Assembly (NCBI RefSeq): GCF_019613795.1
Contig: NZ_CP080429.1
Span: 339,501 to 403,500, forward strand
Direction: 5' to 3'
DNA: 64,000 nt
DNA from: Flavobacterium litorale
GTDB taxonomy: Bacteria; Bacteroidota; Bacteroidia; Flavobacteriales; Flavobacteriaceae
Positions within the stretch are counted from its first letter, which is position 1; each line of letters begins with the position of its first letter. The position numbers and the translations under genes were made by a program. This document shows, one piece after another, positions 36,978 through 47,188 of the stretch. The notes below the pieces were generated by a model. It saw only the letters and a program-made list of their open reading frames with translations. It was not told the origin of the DNA and searched no databases.

Positions 36978-37063
36978 TACTCGAGGCGGGACTTGAACCC
37001 GCACGGACATTACTGTCCACTGGATTTTAAGTCCAGCGTGTCTACCAATTCCACCACTCGAGC
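36978..37063 (-). tRNA. tRNA-Leu (anticodon TAA)
   Basis: 86 nt with a long variable arm, as expected for tRNA-Leu. The anticodon stem CTGGA/TCCAG encloses the loop CTTAAAA with TAA at 34-36. The T-arm GGGTTCAAGTCCC is standard. The acceptor stem GCTCGAG pairs with CTCGAGT (one G-U), and the discriminator base is A. The CCA end is not encoded. Confidence 0.95.
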
Positions 37064-37079
37064 ATAATCGGTAGTCTAG

Positions 37080-37152
37080 AGCGAAAAACGGGATTCGAAC
37101 CCGCGACCTCAACCTTGGCAAGGTTGCGCTCTACCAACTGAGCTATTTTCGC
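37080..37152 (-). tRNA. tRNA-Gly (anticodon GCC)
   Basis: 73 nt. Acceptor stem GCGAAAA/TTTTCGC, D-arm AGCTCAGTTGGTAGAGC, anticodon stem CAACC/GGTTG around TTGCCAA with GCC, T-arm GGGTTCGAATCCC, and discriminator U. It lies 16 bp upstream of tRNA-Leu on the same strand, so both are probably cut from one transcript. Confidence 0.95.
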
Positions 37153-37316
37153 ATAATTTCAATTGCCGCTTTTTATTTCGGTATTGCGAGTGCAAATGTA
37201 GCACATTTATTTATTTTTGCAAGGCTTTTCAGAAAAAAAATCAAGCAAAAAATATAACTTTCTGATAACGTTTCGCTTAAACAACAAAGTTTTTTTCAGC
37301 ACAATAATTGTAACAA

Positions 37317-37340
37317 AATAGTACTAAAAATAGTACTAAA
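37317..37340. repeat. Tandem 12-bp repeat with palindromic core
   Basis: AATAGTACTAAA occurs twice in perfect tandem (37317-37328 and 37329-37340), followed by a partial third copy. Each unit holds the palindrome TAGTACTA. It is in the AT-rich gap between mutS and tRNA-Gly, 33 bp beyond the mutS stop. Confidence 0.7.
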
Positions 37341-37372
37341 TATAATACTTACTACAAAACAAATATACCAAC

Positions 37373-39979
37373 TTACTTTGTTAGCATGCGTTTTATTTCG
37401 TTGAGCTTCATCAAGGCTTCCACAGGGGTTAAGGTATTAATATCAAGGTTTACAATTTCGTCTTTTATCTCCTCCAACAGCGGGTCGTCTAAATTAAAAA
37501 AGCTCAACTGCATTTCGTCTTTCGCTTCTTCTTTTATAGTTGCCAACGCCGCTCCCGAATGGTCTTTTTCTAGTTTTTTGAGCAACTTCTGTGCTTTTTG
37601 CACTACGGTTTGAGGCATCCCTGCCATTTTAGCTACGTGGATACCAAAACTATGTGCCGAACCGCCTTTTACCAATTTACGAATAAACAGTACCGTATCT
37701 TTTAACTCCTTTACCGATACGTTGTAGTTTTGTATGCGCTTAAAAATGTCCTGCATTTCGTTTAGCTCATGGTAATGGGTAGCAAACAAAGTTTTGGGTT
37801 GTGCGGGGTGTTCGTGTAAAAATTCGGCTATTGCCCACGCTATCGAAATACCGTCGTACGTACTGGTACCCCGCCCTATTTCATCTAATAATATTAAACT
37901 ACGGTCGGAAATATTATTTAGGATGCTCGCGGTTTCGTTCATCTCCACCATAAAAGTCGATTCGCCCATCGAGATATTATCAGAAGCCCCTACACGTGTA
38001 AAAATCTTATCTACCGTACCCATACGCACATTTTCGGCAGGTACAAAGCTACCCATCTGTGCCAACAGTACTATAAGTGCGGTTTGGCGGAGTATTGCCG
38101 ATTTACCCGACATATTGGGTCCTGTAATCATAATAATCTGCTGGCTAACCCTATCCAGATACACATTGTTGGTAATGTAGGGTGTACCTACGGGTAGTTG
38201 CTTTTCTATAACAGGGTGGCGCCCTTCTTTAATGTCCAATTCAAAAGTATCGTCTATTTCGGGGCATACGTATTTGTTATCTTTTGCGAGTTGGGCAAAC
38301 GCTGTAAGGCAATCTACCTGTGCTATTAAACTGGCGTTAAGTTGTACGGGTTTTATGTACGTGGCTATCCAAACTACCAGCTCGTTAAAAAGCTGTGCTT
38401 CCAGTTGTTGTATTTTTTCTTCCGCACCTAAAATTTTAGCTTCGTACTCTTTAAGCTCTTCTGTAATATAACGCTCGGCACTTACCAGTGTTTGCTTGCG
38501 TATCCACTCGGCAGGTACTTTATCTTTATGGGTATTCCGTACCTCTATATAATAGCCAAATACGTTGTTAAAGGCTATTTTTAACGAAGTGATCCCTGTG
38601 CTTTCGGCTTCGCGCTTTTCGATATTATCCAAAAACTCCTTACCTGAGTAAGCAATACTCCTAAGTTCGTCCAACTCGGCATGTACCCCTACTGCAATGG
38701 CATTACCTTTATTTATACTAACTGGAGCTTGTGGATTAAGGGTTGCCTTTATTTTTTCGCGCAATAAATCACAACTATGAAAACTATCGCCTATGGCTTG
38801 TAACGATTCGTTATCGCTTTTTAGTGCTAGTTGTTTTATGGGGATAATAGCATCGAGCGAGTCGTTAAGGTTTACTACTTCGCGGGGCGATACCTTTCCT
38901 GTAGCAATTTTAGAGATAAGGCGTTCTAAATCGCTAATCTGTTTTATTTGTTGTTGTATTTTTTGGAGTACGGTACCGTTATCCTTTAAATAGGCAACTA
39001 CTTGGTGGCGGGCGCGTATTTTGGTGGCATCCTTTAAAGGCAATGCCAACCAACGTTTTAATAGCCTTCCGCCCATGGGCGACAGGGTTTTATCAATAAC
39101 ATCTAGTAGCGTAACGGCATTTAAGTTATTGCTTTGGTAGAGTTCGAGGTTACGTATGGTAAACCTGTCCATCCAAACATAAGCATCTTCGGCTATACGT
39201 TGTATGGCGGTAATGTGTTGTACTTTGTTGTGTTGGGTTTCGGATAGATAATGCAATACTGCTCCTGATGCTATTATACCTTCTTGCAGCTCGGCTACGC
39301 CAAAACCTTTAAGTGAATTGGTTTCAAAATGGGTGGTTAAACGTTCAAAAGCATAATCTTCTTTATAAACCCAATCTTCTAAAAAGAAAACATGATAATC
39401 GTCGCCAAAAGTTTCTCTAAAGTTATTCTTCTCGTTTTTGGCTACGAGTATTTCGCTAGGACTAAAGTTTTGTAATAGTTTATCAATGTATTCCTCATTG
39501 CCCTGTGCGGTTAAAAATTCGCCTGTAGAAACATCTAAAAAGGAAATCCCCAAGTTTTTCCGACCAAAATATACCGAAGCTAAAAAATTATTGGATTTGG
39601 ATTGTAGTACCTCATCGTTCATCGCCACACCGGGGGTAACCAACTCAGTAACGCCACGCTTTACTATGGTTTTGGTCATTTTAGGGTCTTCCAACTGGTC
39701 GCATATGGCTACCCTAAGCCCTGCTTTTACCAACTTAGGTAAATAGGTATTTAACGAGTGGTGCGGAAATCCTGCCAAAGCGGTTTCGCTTTCGCTGCCT
39801 GCGCCACGCTTGGTAAGCACAATACCCAGTATTTCGGCAGCACGTATGGCATCTTCGCCAAAAGTTTCGTAAAAATCGCCCACTCTAAACAACAGGCAGG
39901 CATCAGGGTACTTTGCCTTTATGCTGTTGTACTGCTTCATTAACGGGGTTTCTTTTCCTTTTTTCTGCTTGGCTGCCAA
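37373..39979 (-). CDS. mutS: DNA mismatch repair protein MutS
   Basis: Recognises mismatches and starts repair. The 868-residue protein has the N-terminal mismatch-binding domain with the Phe-x-Glu motif in [16 protein letters not shown], the P-loop [13 protein letters not shown] (about residue 620), Walker B and D-loop [16 protein letters not shown], and [10 protein letters not shown]. The start appears to be TTG, before [17 protein letters not shown]; the only later ATG (LMKQYN) would trim the conserved N-terminus. Confidence 0.96.
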   Translation of the reverse strand: MAAKQKKGKETPLMKQYNSIKAKYPDACLLFRVGDFYETFGEDAIRAAEILGIVLTKRGAGSESETALAGFPHHSLNTYLPKLVKAGLRVAICDQLEDPKMTKTIVKRGVTELVTPGVAMNDEVLQSKSNNFLASVYFGRKNLGISFLDVSTGEFLTAQGNEEYIDKLLQNFSPSEILVAKNEKNNFRETFGDDYHVFFLEDWVYKEDYAFERLTTHFETNSLKGFGVAELQEGIIASGAVLHYLSETQHNKVQHITAIQRIAEDAYVWMDRFTIRNLELYQSNNLNAVTLLDVIDKTLSPMGGRLLKRWLALPLKDATKIRARHQVVAYLKDNGTVLQKIQQQIKQISDLERLISKIATGKVSPREVVNLNDSLDAIIPIKQLALKSDNESLQAIGDSFHSCDLLREKIKATLNPQAPVSINKGNAIAVGVHAELDELRSIAYSGKEFLDNIEKREAESTGITSLKIAFNNVFGYYIEVRNTHKDKVPAEWIRKQTLVSAERYITEELKEYEAKILGAEEKIQQLEAQLFNELVVWIATYIKPVQLNASLIAQVDCLTAFAQLAKDNKYVCPEIDDTFELDIKEGRHPVIEKQLPVGTPYITNNVYLDRVSQQIIMITGPNMSGKSAILRQTALIVLLAQMGSFVPAENVRMGTVDKIFTRVGASDNISMGESTFMVEMNETASILNNISDRSLILLDEIGRGTSTYDGISIAWAIAEFLHEHPAQPKTLFATHYHELNEMQDIFKRIQNYNVSVKELKDTVLFIRKLVKGGSAHSFGIHVAKMAGMPQTVVQKAQKLLKKLEKDHSGAALATIKEEAKDEMQLSFFNLDDPLLEEIKDEIVNLDINTLTPVEALMKLNEIKRMLTK

Positions 39980-40081
39980 TGTAGGTGGATTTTTTAGTTT
40001 CTAAAAAGCGAATTTAGGCAAAATACCAAAAACTAAACAGCGATGTTTGTAATTGGTGGATAAGTAAACGCACAGATTGTT

Positions 40082-40089
40082 TATTTTTG
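40082..40089 (+). promoter_or_regulatory. -7 promoter box of the TrmH-like gene
   Basis: TATTTTTG, 20 bp before the ATG at 40110. It rules out the upstream ATG at 40077. Confidence 0.6.
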
Positions 40090-40109
40090 CTGTTTACCGA
40101 TATACTACT

Positions 40110-40646
40110 ATGAGAAAACTTTATAATAGCGAACTGGACAGAAAGAGTGTTGAAGATTTTAAAAAGGCTGAAAAAACGCCGCTGATTATTATACTGGACG
40201 ATATTAGGAGCTTGCACAACATTGGTTCGGTATTTCGTACTGCCGATGCTTTTCTTATCGAAAAAATATACTTGTGCGGTATTACAGCACAACCACCCCA
40301 TAAAGAAATACACAAAACGGCATTGGGTGCTACCGAAACCGTTGCTTGGGAATACAACAAGGATGTACTAGAAGTAATTACCCAATTGCAAAAAGAGGAG
40401 GTTAACGTATGGGCTGTAGAGCAGGTAGAAAATGCGGTATACCTAAACGACTTTGTACCCCAACAAGGTAAAAAGCATGCTATTGTTTTTGGTAACGAAG
40501 TAAAAGGCGTATCGCAAAAAGCCATACAATTGTGCAATGGCAGTATAGAGATACCACAATTAGGAACTAAACATTCCCTTAACATATCGGTTAGTGCGGG
40601 TATTGTTGTATGGGATATCTTCCAAAAAAACTATACAAAACCCTAG
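40110..40646 (+). CDS. TrmH/SpoU family RNA 2'-O-methyltransferase
   Basis: 178 residues, a SPOUT-fold enzyme that methylates ribose 2'-OH of tRNA or rRNA. The three family motifs are seen: LDDIRSLHNIGSVFRTADAF, VFGNEVKGVS, and IPQLGTKHSLNISVSAGIVV. Which RNA is modified cannot be told. Divergent from mutS. Confidence 0.9.
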   Translation: MRKLYNSELDRKSVEDFKKAEKTPLIIILDDIRSLHNIGSVFRTADAFLIEKIYLCGITAQPPHKEIHKTALGATETVAWEYNKDVLEVITQLQKEEVNVWAVEQVENAVYLNDFVPQQGKKHAIVFGNEVKGVSQKAIQLCNGSIEIPQLGTKHSLNISVSAGIVVWDIFQKNYTKP

Positions 40647-40713
40647 TATACGTATTACTGGTTGTATTTATACCTTATGCTTTTGGTAAAACAATAATTA
40701 CAAGTGGGGCATA

Positions 40714-41358
40714 TTAGCCTTGTGCGCTAACCAATTCGTGCAACAAATTAGTTAACTGCTCGGGGTTGGCAGCAATGTAATCGGGTGGTAATTGGGCAAT
40801 GGCATCGTAGTTGTCGTATCCCCAACGTACCCAAACAATAGGAATACCACATTTTTTGCACGCTGCAATATCACGGGCTTCATCGCCAATGTAAAGTACC
40901 TGTTTGGGGTGTAGCTTTTTGGTTTTAAGTAATTTTCGTAACAATTTATCTTTACCAAATATTTTACTGGAGGTATACACTTCGGGTACTGCTACATTTT
41001 GCATCCCAAAAAAGGCTTGGATATTTTTCTTGGCATTGGTCGAAACAATGCAATACGTATATCCTTCTGCTTTAAGCGAAAGTAATAGCTCTTTTATTTC
41101 AGGATTAAATGTAAGTTGGGATAAAGAACTGTAAAATTGCTTTACTAGTGTTTTTGCTATAAACGGGACTTTATACATGGGTATGCCTAAGTATTTGGAG
41201 CGTTGTTTTATACTAAGGCTTCGGAGGTGGTTTATGTTTTCGGCATCAATACACGTAAATCCTTTTTGCTTTGCAAGCTGGTTGTACAAATCGAAAAATA
41301 TTGCTTTGGAATCGACTAATGTACCATCAAAATCAAAAAGAATTAGTTTTGCTTTCAT
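40714..41358 (-). CDS. HAD family hydrolase (phosphoglycolate phosphatase-like)
   Basis: 214 residues. Motif I FDFDGTLVDS with both nucleophile and acid aspartates, motif II in CIVSTNAKKN, the lysine in KIFGKDKLL, and motif IV in YIGDEARDIAACKKCG. The helical cap between motifs I and II suggests subclass I, close to Gph/PGPase-like proteins. The substrate is unknown. It sits 2 bp downstream of the folK-dNK gene and is probably co-transcribed. Confidence 0.88.
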   Translation of the reverse strand: MKAKLILFDFDGTLVDSKAIFFDLYNQLAKQKGFTCIDAENINHLRSLSIKQRSKYLGIPMYKVPFIAKTLVKQFYSSLSQLTFNPEIKELLLSLKAEGYTYCIVSTNAKKNIQAFFGMQNVAVPEVYTSSKIFGKDKLLRKLLKTKKLHPKQVLYIGDEARDIAACKKCGIPIVWVRWGYDNYDAIAQLPPDYIAANPEQLTNLLHELVSAQG

Positions 41359-41360
41359 TG

Positions 41361-42494
41361 CTATTGGAGTTTAGCTTGTATTTGGTTGAGAATCCAAATG
41401 TAGTCCTCTTGGTTACGCACAAAATCCCTATCAGAAACATCCAATAGCAATACATTTAAATTGGGCTGTGCGTTAATATAGTCCAAATAGCCCTTATTTA
41501 TTTTCTCTAAATATTCGGGTGTAATGTTTTGCTCGTAATCGCGTCCGCGCTTTTTAATATGGTGCAATAACCTATCGGTATTTTGGTACAGGTACACGTA
41601 CAAATCGGGCTTGGGCATTTCTTTGTAAATAATATCAAACAGCTTGCGGTACAACCTGTATTCATCTTCGTTAAGGGTAACTTTAGCAAATATAAGCGAT
41701 TTAAAAATGTGATAATCTGCCACCACAAAATCGCGAAATAAATCGAACTGCGCCAAATCATCTGATAGTTGGTGGTACCTGTCTGCCAAAAAAGCCATTT
41801 CTAACGAAAAAGCATAACGGCTTTGGTCATTATAAAACTTAGGTAAAAAAGGGTTGTCGGCAAAACGCTCTAAAACCAGTTTGGCGTTAAAATCTTCGGC
41901 AATAGTCCCCGATAGTGTTGTTTTCCCCGCACCAATATTCCCTTCTATAGCAAGGTAATTAAGGTTCTTAAGGTTATAGGCTTGTAAAGGCGGTATTAAC
42001 TCTGCTACCTTTTTGCACGTACTACCGTCGGGCGAATTGGCAATTAGCGCATCAATAGTTTTGTGTGTAACGGGGTGCTCCCAACGGGGGGCAACATCCC
42101 GCAAAGGGTACAGCACAAAATTCCTCTCGTGCATGCGTGGGTGGGGTATGGTTAGGGTATCGGTAGTTAGTATCGCATCATTAAATGCTATAACATCTAT
42201 ATCTATACTACGGGCTTGGTAGCCTTTACCTGCTTGCCTTGTGCGCCCTGCTACTTGCTCGGCTGCTAGTAATGCCTCTAATAATACCTGCGGTGTTTTG
42301 TGGGTATGCACTATTATAGCACAATTGTAAAAATCATCGCTCTCAAACCCCCATGCAGGTGTTTCGTATAACGCAGAAACCTGTACTACTGTGGCAATAG
42401 TATTGTGTATGCAAAAAATTGCCGAAGTAATGTGCTCCTGCCTGTTGCCTTGGTTACTGCCTATGGATAGGATAACTTGGTTTTGAAACTTCAT
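41361..42494 (-). CDS. folK: fused HPPK (FolK) and deoxynucleoside kinase
   Basis: 377 residues in two modules. Residues 1 to about 160 are 2-amino-4-hydroxy-6-hydroxymethyldihydropteridine pyrophosphokinase (folate synthesis), with LSIGSNQGNR, ETPAWGF, the RSIDIDV metal motif and PHPRMHERNFVLYPL. From about 178 a deoxynucleoside kinase follows, with P-loop EGNIGAGKTTL (about 184-194) and the LERFADNPFLPKFY and KKRGRDYEQ regions for dNTP salvage. The frame is continuous, so this is a real fusion and not an annotation join. Confidence 0.92.
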   Translation of the reverse strand: MKFQNQVILSIGSNQGNRQEHITSAIFCIHNTIATVVQVSALYETPAWGFESDDFYNCAIIVHTHKTPQVLLEALLAAEQVAGRTRQAGKGYQARSIDIDVIAFNDAILTTDTLTIPHPRMHERNFVLYPLRDVAPRWEHPVTHKTIDALIANSPDGSTCKKVAELIPPLQAYNLKNLNYLAIEGNIGAGKTTLSGTIAEDFNAKLVLERFADNPFLPKFYNDQSRYAFSLEMAFLADRYHQLSDDLAQFDLFRDFVVADYHIFKSLIFAKVTLNEDEYRLYRKLFDIIYKEMPKPDLYVYLYQNTDRLLHHIKKRGRDYEQNITPEYLEKINKGYLDYINAQPNLNVLLLDVSDRDFVRNQEDYIWILNQIQAKLQ

Positions 42495-42601
42495 AGAACA
42501 TGCAAAGTAAATAAAACCTTTTTAAAATAGAATAGTTTGCTTAAAGTGTATTAATTTTTTTTAACGCACAAAGATTTGCAAAACACCTGTAACATAATAC
42601 G

Positions 42602-42609
42602 TACTTTTG
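42602..42609 (+). promoter_or_regulatory. -7 promoter box of sppA
   Basis: TACTTTTG, 32 bp before the ATG at 42642. It shows that the in-frame upstream codon at 42576 is not the start. Confidence 0.6.
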
Positions 42610-42641
42610 CTACTTATTTTAAAAATCAAATAAACAGGTAT

Positions 42642-44414
42642 ATGCAGTTTCTAAAAAATGTATTGTCAACAGTAGTAGGACTTTTTGTGTTCTGCCTTTT
42701 GTTCTTTCTCGTAATCGTAATTATTGGTGTTGCAGCAGGTAGCGGTAGTGACGATATTGTAACCGTAAAACAAAACTCGGTTATTGAGCTTGATATTAGC
42801 GAAGTAAGTAAAGATTACTCAGGTCGTTTTTACAGCGATGAGTTTAGTTTTTTAAACGAAACACCTAAAGAAGGACTATCGGACGTATTAAAGGCAATTG
42901 ATGCCGCAAAAGACGACAATAAAATTAAAGGGATAACCCTAACCAATAGTAGCAGTACTATGGGTATGGCACAAAATAAAGCCCTAAGGGATCGATTAAA
43001 AGCGTTTAAAGAATCGGGTAAATTTATAGTAGCGTATAGCGATAGCTACAGCCAAGCGGATTATTACCTGAACTCGATAGCCGATACGATTTACTTAAAC
43101 CCTGTAGGCGAAATGGAATTTAAAGGACTATCGTCTGAAGTAATGTTTTTTAAAGATTTACAAGAAAAAACAGGGGTTAAAATGGAGGTTATCCGCCATG
43201 GTAAATTTAAAGCAGCCGTTGAGCCGTTTTTAAGTAACGAAATGAGCCCTGAAAACAGGGAGCAAATAAGTACTTTATTGAACTCGATGTGGAATACTGT
43301 GGCAACCGAAATTGCTGAAAGCCGTAAGATACCATTGGACAGTATTAATAGTATTGCCGAAAACCTAAAAGCACGTACGCCTAATATGGCTAAGGAAAAT
43401 AACCTTATTGATAAAATAGGGTATATTGATGAGTACCGTAATGGCATCCGCCATGCTTTGGAAATTGGTAAAAATGACGATATTAACTCAGTAAGTATAT
43501 TGGATTACGTAGAATCGAGTGCGCTTAACGATTTACTATCGGACGCTAAAGATAAAATTGCTGTTGTATATGCGCAGGGCGAAATAACAGGTGGAGAAGG
43601 TACACTTAGCCAAATTGGCGAAATAGCCATGCGCAAAGCACTAAAAGAAGCATCGGAAGATGAAGATATAAAAGCTATTGTATTGCGTGTTGACTCCCCA
43701 GGAGGTAGTGCCTTAACATCCGAACTAATATGGAGGGATATTGAGTTGGCTAAAAAACATAAGCCTGTAGTAGTATCTATGGGTAATTTAGCAGCATCGG
43801 GTGGGTATTACATATCGTGCAACGCCAACAGAATATTTACCGAGCCTACCACCATAACAGGCTCTATAGGCGTATTTGGTGTGCTACCTAACTTTACCGA
43901 GCTATCTAACAATATGGGTATCCATACCGAGCAAGTAAACACCCACAAAAATGCCGCTGGTTATAGTGTATTTACCCCACTGGAAGAAAATACGCGAGAA
44001 ATTATACAACAGAGTGTAGAAAGCGTTTACGACACCTTTATTACCCGTGTTGCCGATGGTAGAAACATGACCAAAGATCAGGTTGATGCCTTGGGACAAG
44101 GTAGAGTATGGTCGGGTGCAGATGCCGTTAACAACGGACTTGCCGATGAAATTGGAGGGCTTGATGATGCTATTGCTTATGCTGCCAAGTTGGTAAAAGT
44201 AGAAAACTACACTACAGAAAACTACCCAGAATACGAGCGTAACTTAGAAGACTTTTTTGCCAATGCCTTAAACGCACCGTTTATGCAAACCAAAGAAGCG
44301 TTTATTAAAGAAGAGGTGGGCAACGAAAACTACCAAGTTATACAACGTTTACGCCGTGCAAGCCAACTACGCGGTACACAAGTAATTATGCCGTACGAAA
44401 TAACAATCCGATAA
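42642..44414 (+). CDS. sppA: signal peptide peptidase SppA, 67K type
   Basis: 590-residue inner-membrane serine protease that degrades leftover signal peptides. One N-terminal transmembrane helix (residues about 8-32) is followed by two ClpP-like domains. The catalytic lysine is probably in RHGKFKAAVEPF of the first domain, and the serine is in VSMGNLAASGGYYIS of the second, as in the E. coli-type long form. SPGGSALTSELIW is a family motif. Confidence 0.92.
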   Translation: MQFLKNVLSTVVGLFVFCLLFFLVIVIIGVAAGSGSDDIVTVKQNSVIELDISEVSKDYSGRFYSDEFSFLNETPKEGLSDVLKAIDAAKDDNKIKGITLTNSSSTMGMAQNKALRDRLKAFKESGKFIVAYSDSYSQADYYLNSIADTIYLNPVGEMEFKGLSSEVMFFKDLQEKTGVKMEVIRHGKFKAAVEPFLSNEMSPENREQISTLLNSMWNTVATEIAESRKIPLDSINSIAENLKARTPNMAKENNLIDKIGYIDEYRNGIRHALEIGKNDDINSVSILDYVESSALNDLLSDAKDKIAVVYAQGEITGGEGTLSQIGEIAMRKALKEASEDEDIKAIVLRVDSPGGSALTSELIWRDIELAKKHKPVVVSMGNLAASGGYYISCNANRIFTEPTTITGSIGVFGVLPNFTELSNNMGIHTEQVNTHKNAAGYSVFTPLEENTREIIQQSVESVYDTFITRVADGRNMTKDQVDALGQGRVWSGADAVNNGLADEIGGLDDAIAYAAKLVKVENYTTENYPEYERNLEDFFANALNAPFMQTKEAFIKEEVGNENYQVIQRLRRASQLRGTQVIMPYEITIR

Positions 44415-44458
44415 CGGGTGTTAGCATCTCTTTAACGTTGTGTGTATACCTTTCTTTG

Positions 44459-44466
44459 TACCTTTG
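44459..44466 (+). promoter_or_regulatory. -7 promoter box of the AsmA-like gene
   Basis: TACCTTTG, 18 bp before the ATG at 44485. Confidence 0.55.
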
Positions 44467-44484
44467 AGGAAATTGAAATAAACT

Positions 44485-47118
44485 ATGGTCAAAAAAATTT
44501 TAAAGTGGACGGGTATTGTACTCCTAGTCCTAATCATTGCACTAATTGCTGCCCCTTTCCTTTTTAAAGGAAAAATAAAAAATATGGTAGCCAAAGCCAT
44601 TAACGAACAAGTAGATGCTACCGTAGCTTTTGAGGATGTTAGCCTAAGCCTGTTTAGCAATTTCCCGATGGCAAGCGTAACCGTTGATAAACTTAGCGTT
44701 ATTAACAAAGCACCTTTTGAGGGCGATACATTAGTGTATATGGATAAAATTGACCTAACCATGTCTGTAAACGAATTGTTTAAAGGCGATGGCGAACCCA
44801 TGAGTTTAAAATCGTTAGCAACAAAAAATGGTGTGGTAAACATACTGTTTAACGAAAATGGTGTAGGTAATTTTGATATTGCCATAAAAAACGACGATAC
44901 AACTGCTGCCGATACGACCAAAAGCAAACCCTTTGCACTTAACCTACAGGATTACGAAATAGAGAATTTACGCTTTCGTTATTTCGATGCAAAATCAAAA
45001 ATAAATATGGTTATCGATAGCCTGTACCACGAGGGGCATGGTAACTTTGAGAAAAGTAAACTGGATTTGGATACTGAAACATCGGCAAACCTTACTTTAG
45101 ACATGGACAAGACCAACTACATGCGCAACGTACATTTAAAATTGGATGCCGTACTTGGTTTGGATTTAGAAAACAGCGTTTACACCTTTAAGGAAAACAA
45201 AGCACTTGTTAACCAATTACCCTTAGAGTTTGATGGGAGTATTGCTATAGTAGAAGAAGGGCAACAATATAATCTTACCTTTAAAACACCTACATCGTCC
45301 TTTAAAAACTTTTTAGGGTTAATACCCGAGTCATATTCGGGAAGTATAGAATCGGTTCAAACCGAAGGCGATTTTACGATAGATGGTAAAGTAAACGGTT
45401 TGTATAGCGAAAACACCGTACCAAAATTCAACATCGCTATTGCATCGCACAATGCTTCGTTTAAATATCCCAATTTACCAAAATCAATACAAAACATTGT
45501 TATTGATACCAAAATTGTAAACGAAACAGGCTTGCTTAACGATACGTATGTAAACCTCGATAAACTATCATTCAGGATAGATAAAGATGTATTTGATGCC
45601 AAAGCTACCATACGCAACGTGGTAGAAAACGCCATGGTAGATGCCGACCTAAAAGGTACCATTAACTTAGGGAACTTAGGAAACGCCTACCCTATAAAAA
45701 TGGATATTCCGTTAGCAGGAATACTAAAAGCTGATGTTAGTACTAAGTTTGACATGAAAGCGGTAGAAAATAGCCAATACGAAAAAATTGATAACCGTGG
45801 TAGTTTAAGCCTCTCTGGATTTACCTATTCGGGCGATGGCTTACCAAAACCAATACAAATAGATGAAGCTAGCGTACAATTTAACCCCAACCGTGTTAAC
45901 CTAAGCAAGTTTAACGCCAAAACAGGCGAATCGGACATTGCAGTTACAGGAACATTGGATAATTTTTACGGCTTTATGTTTAAAGACCAAAACCTACAGG
46001 GTAACTTTAACATGAACTCTAATAAACTTATGGTTTCGGACTTTATGGGACCTGAGCCCGTTGCTGCTGCAAAACCAGAAGCAACAACTGAGGAAGCTAC
46101 GCCCGAAAAAGTGCAACCTAAAACGGTTGCTGCTACAGAAGCTGTTAAAATACCTGCATTTTTAGATTGTACCATTACCGCCAAAGCCAATACGGTAGTA
46201 TACGATAACCTGAACATGAAAAACGTATCGGGTAAAATGATTATTAAAGACGAAGCTGTAACGCTGCAAAACCTAAAAACATCCATGTTTGATGGGATAA
46301 TAACAGCAAACGGAAACGTATCTACAAAAGGAGCCGTACCCACTTTTACAATGGACTTGGATTTAAGTACGGTAGACATCCCACAAACATTTACGCAACT
46401 GGATATGCTAAAATCCATAGCCCCTATAGCCGATGTTATTACAGGTAAATTAAGTGCCGTTATTAATGTTTCGGGGAACCTAGATAGTAAGGAAATGACT
46501 CCCGATTTAAACTCGCTAACAGGCGGATTGGGCGGACAGTTACTTAGTACGGCGTTAAAAGCAGGAAATTCCAAACTATTGAGTGCATTGGACCAGAATG
46601 TGAACTTTATTGACATGGATAAGCTAAAGCTAGATAACTTAAAAGCGAATCTTACTTTTGATAACGGAAAAGTAAACATTAAGCCTATAGACCTTAATTA
46701 TAAAGACATTCCTATACAAGTAAGCGGAGTACACGGTTTTGATAAATCGATGAGCTATAATGCAACGTTTGATGTTCCTGCTAAATACTTAGGCAGCGAT
46801 GTAAATAAGCTACTGGGCAATAGTGCCGATGCTAATAACGTTAGCGTACCTGTTACTGCTGTTATTACAGGTAGCTTTACCAACCCCAAAGTTAAAACCG
46901 ATCTTTCTAGCGCAGTAAGTAGCCTTACCAAGCAGCTTATTGCCAACCAAAAAGAAAAGCTAATAGAAAAAGGCACTGATAAACTTAAAGATTTAATAGG
47001 TTTAGGTGGCGATAAAAAAGATGCCGATACCACCAAAACCAACGATAGTAAGGACAAAAAAGACGATATTAAAGAGAAAGCCAAAGGCATACTTGGCGGT
47101 TTCCTCAACAAAGATTAA
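44485..47118 (+). CDS. AsmA-like family protein
   Basis: 877 residues. N-terminal transmembrane helix (IVLLVLIIALIAAPFLF, about 11-28), then a long beta-strand-rich body starting with the AsmA signature region (AINEQVDATVAFEDVSLSLFSNFP). A low-complexity Ala/Glu/Pro stretch lies at about 530-555, and the C-terminus is Lys/Asp-rich (KKDADTTKTNDSKDKKDD). Such proteins are thought to form hydrophobic channels between inner and outer membranes. Its specific cargo is unknown. Confidence 0.86.
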   Translation: MVKKILKWTGIVLLVLIIALIAAPFLFKGKIKNMVAKAINEQVDATVAFEDVSLSLFSNFPMASVTVDKLSVINKAPFEGDTLVYMDKIDLTMSVNELFKGDGEPMSLKSLATKNGVVNILFNENGVGNFDIAIKNDDTTAADTTKSKPFALNLQDYEIENLRFRYFDAKSKINMVIDSLYHEGHGNFEKSKLDLDTETSANLTLDMDKTNYMRNVHLKLDAVLGLDLENSVYTFKENKALVNQLPLEFDGSIAIVEEGQQYNLTFKTPTSSFKNFLGLIPESYSGSIESVQTEGDFTIDGKVNGLYSENTVPKFNIAIASHNASFKYPNLPKSIQNIVIDTKIVNETGLLNDTYVNLDKLSFRIDKDVFDAKATIRNVVENAMVDADLKGTINLGNLGNAYPIKMDIPLAGILKADVSTKFDMKAVENSQYEKIDNRGSLSLSGFTYSGDGLPKPIQIDEASVQFNPNRVNLSKFNAKTGESDIAVTGTLDNFYGFMFKDQNLQGNFNMNSNKLMVSDFMGPEPVAAAKPEATTEEATPEKVQPKTVAATEAVKIPAFLDCTITAKANTVVYDNLNMKNVSGKMIIKDEAVTLQNLKTSMFDGIITANGNVSTKGAVPTFTMDLDLSTVDIPQTFTQLDMLKSIAPIADVITGKLSAVINVSGNLDSKEMTPDLNSLTGGLGGQLLSTALKAGNSKLLSALDQNVNFIDMDKLKLDNLKANLTFDNGKVNIKPIDLNYKDIPIQVSGVHGFDKSMSYNATFDVPAKYLGSDVNKLLGNSADANNVSVPVTAVITGSFTNPKVKTDLSSAVSSLTKQLIANQKEKLIEKGTDKLKDLIGLGGDKKDADTTKTNDSKDKKDDIKEKAKGILGGFLNKD

Positions 47119-47140
47119 TTCGTTACAATTACCCAACATA

Positions 47141-47172
47141 AAAAAACGCCCTGTGTTTACAGGGCGTTTTTT
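47141..47172. terminator. Bidirectional terminator between the AsmA-like and DUF2797 genes
   Basis: AAAAAACGCCCTGT pairs with ACAGGGCGTTTTTT across a 4-nt loop. Confidence 0.88.
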
Positions 47173-47188
47173 ATATATCTATTACTAC

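Noticed and set aside
34700..37152. Genomic island ending at the tRNA-Leu 3' end
   Set aside because: No second copy of the tRNA 3' sequence and no integrase found near the TPR-DUF2971 gene.
44421..44927. 168-codon minus-strand frame
   Set aside because: Antisense to the start of the AsmA-like gene; no promoter or motif.
45966..46679. Long open frame (237 codons) on the minus strand
   Set aside because: Entirely antisense to the AsmA-like gene, with Ser/Phe/Leu-rich composition typical of a complementary frame and no family features.
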